In this document: piece by piece, positions 16,295-20,406 of the stretch
Numbering within the stretch: the stretch's first letter is position 1
Layout: each line of letters begins with the position of its first letter
Assembly: GCA_005883245.1 (NCBI GenBank)
Contig: VAXT01000017.1
Span: 1 to 20,406, forward strand
DNA length: 20,406 nt
Direction: 5' to 3'
From: Actinomycetota bacterium
Lineage (GTDB): Bacteria > Actinomycetota > Thermoleophilia > Gaiellales > Gaiellaceae
The notes under the pieces: generated by a model
What the model saw: only the letters and a program-made list of their open reading frames with translations
Told to the model about the DNA's origin: nothing
Database searches by the model: none
Made by a program: the position numbers and the translations under genes

Positions 16295-16891
16295 CTAGCG
16301 ATGTGCGATGACGCTGTCGATAATGCCGTACTCCTCGGCTTCTTTGGCGGTCATGTAGAAGTCGCGGTCCATGTCCTTCGAGATCTTCTCCAGTTCCTGG
16401 CCGGTGTGCGTCGCCATGATTTCCTCCATCAGGCGCTTGAGCCCGATCACCTCGCGCGCCTGAATCTCGATGTCGGTCGGCTGGCCGTGGAAACCCGCCG
16501 AGCCCTGGTGGATGAGAATCTTGGAGTTCGGCAGCGCCATCCGCTTCCCTTTCGCCCCGCCGGCGAGGATGACTGCGCCCATTGACATCGCCATGCCGAC
16601 GCAGATCGTCTGCACGTCGGGCTTGATGAACTGCATCGTGTCGTAGATCGCGAGCCCCGGGTAAACGACGCCGCCGGGCGAGTTGATGTAGAGAGCGATG
16701 TCCTTGTCGGGGTCGTCCGACTCGAGGTGAAGGAGTTGGGCCACGATCAGGTTTGCGATCTGGTCGTCGACCGGGGTCCCCAGAAAGATGATCCGCTCGT
16801 TGAGCAAGCGCGAGTAGATGTCGAAGGCGCGCTCTCCGCGTGACGTCTGCTCGATAACCATCGGGATGACGTTCTTGTAGGGCTCGGTCAT
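16295..16891 (-). CDS. clpP: ATP-dependent Clp protease proteolytic subunit ClpP
   Basis: ClpP is the tetradecameric serine protease chamber that works with ClpX. The 198-aa product has the catalytic triad S103 (in VGMAMSMGAV), H128 (in ILIHQGSAG) and D177 (in DMDRDFYM), together with the YINSPGG loop (68-74). The Ser motif reads AMSMGA rather than the common AASMGA. The start at ATG 16891 is fixed by AAGGAG five bases upstream and by overlap with the tig stop (ATGA). Ten further in-frame residues upstream are therefore not used. Only one clpP is present here, whereas Streptomyces and mycobacteria have two in tandem. Confidence 0.96.
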   Translation of the reverse strand: MTEPYKNVIPMVIEQTSRGERAFDIYSRLLNERIIFLGTPVDDQIANLIVAQLLHLESDDPDKDIALYINSPGGVVYPGLAIYDTMQFIKPDVQTICVGMAMSMGAVILAGGAKGKRMALPNSKILIHQGSAGFHGQPTDIEIQAREVIGLKRLMEEIMATHTGQELEKISKDMDRDFYMTAKEAEEYGIIDSVIAHR

Positions 16892-18158
16892 ACAGGCTCC
16901 TTGCTGCTGCCGGGGGTCCACAGTTTCGCAGCTGTCTCGGGTTTTTCCTTCTCGGGCGTCCAGATGCTCTCGCGCGCCCTCGCGAGCTCGACGGGAATCG
17001 GTTTCACGTCCTCGACGATACGGTCCAGCGCCTTCTTCAGGCGGAGGTCCGAGCGCAGCCGCTCCTGGCGGCCGGACTGCCGGAGCTGCTCGATCACGGC
17101 CTCCGGATCCTCCTCCGCGGCCTCGGCCTGCTCGCGGACGAGCTCCTTGACCTCGTCGTCGGAGACCTCGACCTGCAGCTTGTCGGCGACCGCCTCGAGG
17201 ACGAGCTCACGCGAGATCGCGCGTCTCGCCTCTGCGCGAAGGGTCTCGCGGAGCTGGTCTGCGGTCTGCCCGGTCACCTGGAGATACGTCTCGGCATCGA
17301 GGCCGCGCCGCTCGAGCGAGCGCAGCATCGCGCCCAGCAGCTCGGCGGCGCGCGCTTCGACGAGCGCGTCGGAGACCTCGACGTTCGATGCCTCCACGAG
17401 CTTGTCGATCGCGGCGGCGCGGAAGTCGGCGTCGAGCTCGGCCTGGATCGCCTCGCGCAGGCGCCCTTCGATCTCGGTGCGGAGCTCGTCGTCTTCTGCC
17501 CCTCTGGATCGGTGTACGCGATCGTCTTCGTCTCCCCGGGGCTCATCCCGCGGAGGCCGCGCTCGATGTCCTCGACGAGGCGGCCGGCTCCGAGCTGGAC
17601 GACGTAGTCGCGCTGGGCCTCGCCGCTCTCGTCGACGAGATCGACGATCAGAACGTCGCCGTCCTTGGCCGGCCGGTCCTCGACCGGGACGAGCTCGGCG
17701 ACCGACGCTCGCAGGACCTCGAGCTCGCGCTCGACGAGCTCCTCGGGGACCTCCGACTCGGGTGCCGGCACCTCGAGCCCGGCCCATTCGGCCACGTCCG
17801 GCGGGGCTTGGACCGAGAACTCCGCGGTGAAGCTGAACGGCTCATCCTCCGAGGTTGGCACGTCGTAGTTCAACTCGGGCTGCGTGACGGGACGAACGCT
17901 TACGTCCTCGGCCGCGCTCCAGAACCAGCCGCTGATGTGCGACTCGACGGCTTCGCTGAAGATGCGGTCACGTCCGACCCGCGCCTCGAGCACCTTCTGG
18001 GGGACCTTGCCCTTGCGGAAGCCTGGGATCTTCGTCGACGCCGCGAGGTCGGACGAGGCGTGCTCGAGCGCGTGCTTCACGTGGTCGCTCGGGACCTCGA
18101 CCTCGAGGCGAACGCGATTGTCCGCGAGCTCTTCGACCTGAGTCCTCACGCGGGCCAT
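16888..18158 (-). pseudogene. tig: Trigger factor, frameshifted with internal loss in the PPIase domain
   Basis: Trigger factor is the ribosome-bound chaperone. From ATG 18158 the first frame encodes the ribosome-binding domain, including GFRKGKVP (residues 46-53), then the FKBP-type PPIase domain as far as GMSPGETKTIAYTDPEG, about 218 codons. Homology then continues in the -1 frame from AEDDELRTEIEGRL (about 17499) through the whole C-terminal domain to a stop at 16888, about 200 codons. About 35-40 residues normally found between these points, the last PPIase strands and the linker, are missing. The net missing length is 1 modulo 3. The C-terminal frame still ends in the ATGA overlap with clpP. 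This may be a real disruption or an assembly error. The ribosome site GAGGG lies at the end of repeat copy A. Confidence 0.85.
16897..16902 (-). promoter_or_regulatory. Ribosome binding site of clpP
   Basis: AAGGAG on the minus strand, five bases before ATG 16891, lies within the last codons of the tig C-terminal frame. It supports the shorter clpP start. Confidence 0.7.
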
Positions 18159-18168
18159 TGTGCCAGCC

Positions 18169-18367
18169 CTCGCTTCCCTGACCGCGGCGGCTCCCGCCGG
18201 GCAAAGCCCGGCTCCGCCGTCGCTCGCGCTGCTGGCCGCGCTCCAGCCGACGGGCCGTGTGGCTAACACTGTCCCACCGGCCTACGCACGCCCAGCAGCG
18301 CGTCAGGAAACCGAGAACGCCTCTCTGCGGCTAGACGTGGCTCCCCTCGCGCCCCCGAACGAGGCAT
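18169..18367. repeat. Copy A of a ~200-nt imperfect direct repeat, upstream of tig
   Basis: This copy matches 18765-18964 in order and in the same orientation. The shared blocks are: identical CTCGCTTCCCTG at 18169; a 7-bp GC hairpin with a 3-nt loop (GCCGGGC-AAA-GCCCGGC, 18196-18212); CGGGCCnTGnGGC at 18251; identical CACTGTCCCAC at 18267; identical CAGGAAACCGAGA at 18304; and CCCCCGAnCGAGG near 18352. It fills the gap upstream of tig, beginning 11 bases before the tig ATG, and contributes that gene's ribosome site. No protein-like frame is apparent across it. Confidence 0.8.
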
Positions 18368-18446
18368 CGGAGAAGGCGCTCGACTGTCCGATGACGGGGG
18401 AGGACGCCGCGAGCCGCCCTCGCAGCTGGGTCCTGATCGCCGCTGT

Positions 18447-18473
18447 TCGCGTCCGCGCCGCCCGCGGACGCGA
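18447..18473. terminator. Strong stem-loop, possible terminator of the small acidic frame
   Basis: TCGCGTCCGCG and CGCGGACGCGA form a perfect 11-bp stem around the loop CCGCC. It lies 21 bases beyond the stop of the minus-strand frame ending at 18494. There is no T-run on either strand, so it would be an atypical, U-less terminator. The 79 bases between it and repeat copy A show nothing further. Confidence 0.45.
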
Positions 18474-18493
18474 GCGTCTACGTCGCGCCGCGG

Positions 18494-18639
18494 CTAGGAG
18501 TCGTCGTCCTGGGGCTCGAGCGGCTCGGCGATCCGCTGGGCAGCCTCGTGCTGCTCCTCGCGGTCCTCGTCGTTTTGCTCCTCGAACTTCGTGACGTCGC
18601 TCTCGCGGCTTTCCTGCTCGCTTGCTCGGGTGTCGCCAT
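18494..18639 (-). pseudogene. Small acidic protein frame without an in-frame start, possibly frameshifted
   Basis: A minus-strand frame ending at TAG 18494-18496 encodes about 45 residues ending DVTKFEEQNDEDREEQHEAA-QRIAEPLEPQDDDS. It is rich in Glu, Asp and Gln. Over its last 35 codons nearly every third base is G or C, as in the real genes nearby. Followed upstream, this frame meets a TAG before any ATG, GTG or TTG. The nearest start is ATG 18639, in another frame (146 bases from ATG to stop, not a multiple of three), so a frameshift near the N-terminus or a non-standard start is needed. A strong stem-loop follows the stop. It resembles no family I can name. Confidence 0.45.
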
Positions 18640-18662
18640 GTCCGGCTCGGTACCCGCGTCTC

Positions 18663-18668
18663 TATCCT
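18663..18668 (+). promoter_or_regulatory. Possible -10 box for tRNA-Leu
   Basis: TATCCT lies ten bases before the mature tRNA 5' end, with a plausible start site near 18675. The -35 region is not convincing, so this is a weak call based mainly on position. Confidence 0.25.
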
Positions 18669-18677
18669 TTGAACCCC

Positions 18678-18760
18678 GCGGGTGTGGCGGAACTGGTAGA
18701 CGCGCCGGGTTTAGGACCCGGTGGGCAATGCCCTTGGAGGTTCAAGTCCTCTCACCCGCA
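18678..18760 (+). tRNA. tRNA-Leu (anticodon UAG)
   Basis: An 83-nt class II tRNA. The acceptor stem GCGGGTG pairs with CACCCGC, followed by discriminator A at 18760. The D arm contains AACTGGTAGA. The anticodon stem CCGGG/CCCGG encloses the loop TTTAGGA with anticodon TAG at 18712-18714, reading CUA and related Leu codons. The long variable arm GGGC-AAT-GCCC is typical of Leu. The T arm is GAGG-TTCAAGT-CCTC. CCA is not encoded. No integrase or attachment duplication is visible beside it. Confidence 0.97.
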
Positions 18761-18764
18761 CTCT

Positions 18765-18964
18765 CTCGCTTCCCTGGCCGGCGTCCCGCTCCGGGCCGGC
18801 GGAGCCGGCCTCCGCGGGCCGCCTCGCGTCGCTCCGCACCCTCCTGCAAGCGGGCCCTGCGGCGCAGCACTGTCCCACTCGCATACGGGCAACGGAGCAA
18901 CGCGCCAGGAAACCGAGAGGCGTAGGCGTACGCGCGTCGAGGCGGCGTCCCCCGATCGAGGGAT
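18765..18964. repeat. Copy B of the ~200-nt imperfect direct repeat, downstream of tRNA-Leu
   Basis: This copy starts five bases after the tRNA-Leu 3' end. It carries the same ordered blocks as copy A: CTCGCTTCCCTG at 18765, the GC hairpin GGCCGGC-GGA-GCCGGCC at 18794-18810, CGGGCCnTGnGGC at 18851, CACTGTCCCAC at 18868, CAGGAAACCGAGA at 18906 and CCCCCGAnCGAGG near 18949. The spacings between blocks differ from copy A by one to five bases. Apart from the repeat, nothing else is visible between the tRNA and the small gene at 19001. Confidence 0.8.
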
Positions 18965-19000
18965 GACCGAGCCGCGGCGATTTCGGACAATCGTGGCGCG

Positions 19001-19252
19001 ATGGACGTGGCACTCGCACCTCCTGCGGCACTCCCAGGGCCGATCAGCCCAGAGCTCGTACTCGTCTCGCCGCCGGAGGTGGCTCGGCTCGCTCGCAGCC
19101 TCCTCTCCCCCGAGCCTCCGGCGGCGATACGGGCCGCTTCCTCTTCGGAGCGCGAGTTCGGCGCCGTCGAGCTGACGGCCGTCTGGTTCTTCAGCGCGGC
19201 CGCGACGGTCGGCCCGCTGCTCCTGTACCTGCTCGCCGGCCGAACCGGCTAG
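19001..19252 (+). CDS. Small C-terminally anchored membrane protein, 83 aa
   Basis: Function unknown. The product has a Pro- and Leu-rich N-terminus with PGPISPELVLVSPPEVARLA (about residues 12-31), a polar middle, and one hydrophobic helix near the C-terminus (about 57-79, LTAVWFFSAAATVGPLLLYLL). Codon use is strongly GC-biased, like the neighbours. There is no Shine-Dalgarno sequence, and a -10-like GACAAT ends nine bases before the ATG, so the transcript may be leaderless. The stop shares the bases CTAG with the stop of the convergent LanC-like gene. It has no Cys, so it is not a lanthipeptide precursor. It could be a chance frame, but the composition and the tight convergent junction favour a gene. 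Confidence 0.58.
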   Translation: MDVALAPPAALPGPISPELVLVSPPEVARLARSLLSPEPPAAIRAASSSEREFGAVELTAVWFFSAAATVGPLLLYLLAGRTG

Positions 19253-20406
19253 GGCAAGGGCAGCGTGCCTCGGCCGGCCAGGCAGTCGGCCAGGTAGAGC
19301 GCGACCCCGGGATCTCCCGTCCAGAGCGTGAAGCGGCCGCGACCGTAGGTGTCCCTGGCCTGTGCGACCTGCGCAGCCGCGTGCGGCGCGAACGCGCGGG
19401 CGCGCTCGAGCCACCGCTCGTCGCCCGTTCGCTCGAGGAGAGCGAGGAACGCGTAGCCGTTTCCCGCCGTGCCGTGACAGAGCCCGGGCCCCTTCGCCAA
19501 CGGGCCTGCTCGCCACGTGAGCTCGCCGCCGGCTCGGAGCAGCCGGTCGTGCTCCGCGTCATCCGGCGCGAGCCCGGCCAGCGAGGTGACGATTCCGGGT
19601 GCGCCGTGACACCACTGGACGCGGATCTTCCCATCGGGCGCTCGCAGCCCGCTGTCTGTCAGTGGAGGCCAGTTCGCCAGCCCGTCCTCCTCGACGACGT
19701 ACCGCCGTGCCACAGCGGCCGCGTGCTCATCGATGTCCGGAGGCGGAGTCAGCGCCGCGAGAGCCAGGATGCACCCCGCGAACCCGTGCGCCGGCCCGAG
19801 GTAGTGCGCTTCCCTGCCGCGGATGACCTGGGTCCACACGCCCGTGCCCGGATCGCGCTCGTCCTCAAGCCAGGCCGCGCTCTCCCGCCAGAGCTCGGCC
19901 CAGCGTGCCTCCCCGGTCGAGCGGTGCAGCTCGGCGGCCGCGAGCATCGTGCCCGGGCTCCCCCACAGGAGCTCGCGGTGCTCGTCGGTCGCATTGGCCG
20001 CGATCAGCTCCGCGAGCCGCTCGGCATTCGCGCTCGAGGGCTCGAGCCGCTGGAGCATGAGGCGGATCCCGGTCTCCCCCGCAAGCAGGCTCGGCGGGTG
20101 ATCGTGCTCCGGTTCGTCCGGGACGTAGTCCTGCTCGAGGTATGGCACGTAGTCGCGTTCGAGCTCGACGAGCCCGCGGCGCTGGAGCTCGTCGAGCGCG
20201 CGGATGACGCCCGCTCCACCCAGGTAGACGCCGCGGAAGCGCACAGGCTCGGGCTCGTCCTCGGGATGGGCGGGCCAGCCGTCGGCGAAGGCGGCCTCGG
20301 TCTCGGAGACGATCTCGCGGATCGCAGCCTCGATCGCGGCCGGGCGCCACGGAGCCTCGACCAGCTGCTCGTGATTTTCGGGGTTGAAGAGTGCCAGCGC
20401 TATGAC
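19249..20406 (-). CDS. LanC-like protein (lanthionine synthetase C family), partial at right edge
   Basis: LanC-fold proteins are zinc-containing alpha/alpha toroids; some cyclise lanthipeptides, others act on unknown thiol chemistry. The frame is open to the window edge (385 codons); the first in-frame GTG, at 20244, is too late because the upstream 54 residues (ALFNPENHEQLVEAPW onward) look like the family N-terminus. Seven toroid GxxG repeats are visible: GGAG, GETG, GSPG, GFAG, GAPG, GTAG and GDPG. The zinc ligands are Cys in WCHGAPG and Cys-His in LCHGTAGNG (residues 266, 310 and 311 counted from the edge), with a candidate catalytic His in GPAHGFAG. No precursor peptide, dehydratase or transporter is nearby, so a stand-alone role is likelier than lanthipeptide synthesis. 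Confidence 0.85.
   Translation of the reverse strand, partial: VIALALFNPENHEQLVEAPWRPAAIEAAIREIVSETEAAFADGWPAHPEDEPEPVRFRGVYLGGAGVIRALDELQRRGLVELERDYVPYLEQDYVPDEPEHDHPPSLLAGETGIRLMLQRLEPSSANAERLAELIAANATDEHRELLWGSPGTMLAAAELHRSTGEARWAELWRESAAWLEDERDPGTGVWTQVIRGREAHYLGPAHGFAGCILALAALTPPPDIDEHAAAVARRYVVEEDGLANWPPLTDSGLRAPDGKIRVQWCHGAPGIVTSLAGLAPDDAEHDRLLRAGGELTWRAGPLAKGPGLCHGTAGNGYAFLALLERTGDERWLERARAFAPHAAAQVAQARDTYGRGRFTLWTGDPGVALYLADCLAGRGTLPLP

Noticed and set aside
13460..16585. A 1041-codon plus-strand open frame spanning the MFS gene, clpX and part of clpP
   Set aside because: It crosses several well-supported genes out of frame and shows no protein family; it is a GC-bias artefact.
17485..17520. 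Programmed -1 frameshifting as the explanation for tig
   Set aside because: No X-XXY-YYZ slippery heptamer in the right phase, and conserved residues are missing as well as the frame being shifted.
18160..18594. A plus-strand frame of 144 codons through repeat copy A
   Set aside because: Ala/Arg/Pro-rich with no conserved segment. It runs through the hairpins, and the equivalent frame is not kept in repeat copy B because of length changes.
18678..18964. tRNA-Leu as an integration site for a mobile element
   Set aside because: No integrase gene and no copy of the tRNA 3' end elsewhere in the window; the repeat starts after the tRNA and does not include its terminal bases.
18169..18964. Miniature transposon (MITE) with terminal inverted repeats
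   Set aside because: The element ends share only CTCG in inverted form and no target-site duplication is clear, so there is no support for a transposon boundary.
19001..19252. Lanthipeptide precursor next to the LanC-like gene
   Set aside because: The 83-aa product contains no Cys, so it cannot form lanthionine rings.
18591..19516. Several open frames on both strands running across tRNA-Leu
   Set aside because: They read through the tRNA and the repeat and are typical spurious frames.

Overview
The window is GC-rich bacterial chromosome. Codons favour G or C at the third position, GTG and TTG starts are common, and genes often overlap by 1 to 4 bases. The gene order, with cell-shape genes next to ndk-folC-valS and clpX-clpP-tig, matches the block I recall from Actinomycetota such as Streptomyces. 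Together with protein features such as the compact FolC, the RodA/PBP2/MreC types and a free-standing LanC-like protein, this suggests a deep-branching actinobacterium of the class Thermoleophilia. That class assignment is inference from memory.

Layout. (1) Bases 1-5430, minus strand: elongasome operon mreB-mreC-mreD-mrdA(PBP2)-rodA, with rodA running off the left edge. (2) Bases 5621-7787, plus strand: a three-gene phospholipid cassette. It encodes a CDP-alcohol phosphotransferase with an altered metal-site motif, a PlsC-type acyltransferase and a CdsA-type cytidylyltransferase, the last two joined by ATGA overlaps. (3) Bases 7793-13601, minus strand: valS-folC-37-aa membrane peptide-double zinc ribbon membrane protein-ndk-methyltransferase-maf, tightly packed. 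(4) Bases 13725-14975, plus strand: an MFS transporter. (5) Bases 14972-18158, minus strand: tig-clpP-clpX, the protein folding and degradation operon. tig is broken by a frameshift that coincides with the loss of about 35-40 residues at the end of its PPIase domain. (6) Bases 18159-19000: a mostly non-coding segment. It holds two copies of a ~200-nt imperfect direct repeat, a small acidic reading frame with no visible start, a strong stem-loop and tRNA-Leu(UAG). (7) Bases 19001-20406: an 83-aa membrane protein on the plus strand, converging on a LanC-like protein on the minus strand that is cut by the right edge.

The core of the window is housekeeping: cell-wall elongation, tRNA charging, folate and nucleotide metabolism, and Clp proteolysis. 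The least explained parts are the repeat pair around tRNA-Leu, the damaged trigger factor between intact neighbours, the lipid cassette with its Asn-for-Asp enzyme, and two very small genes. I saw no CRISPR array, prophage, insertion sequence, integrase or secondary-metabolite cluster. No complete new system is evident.
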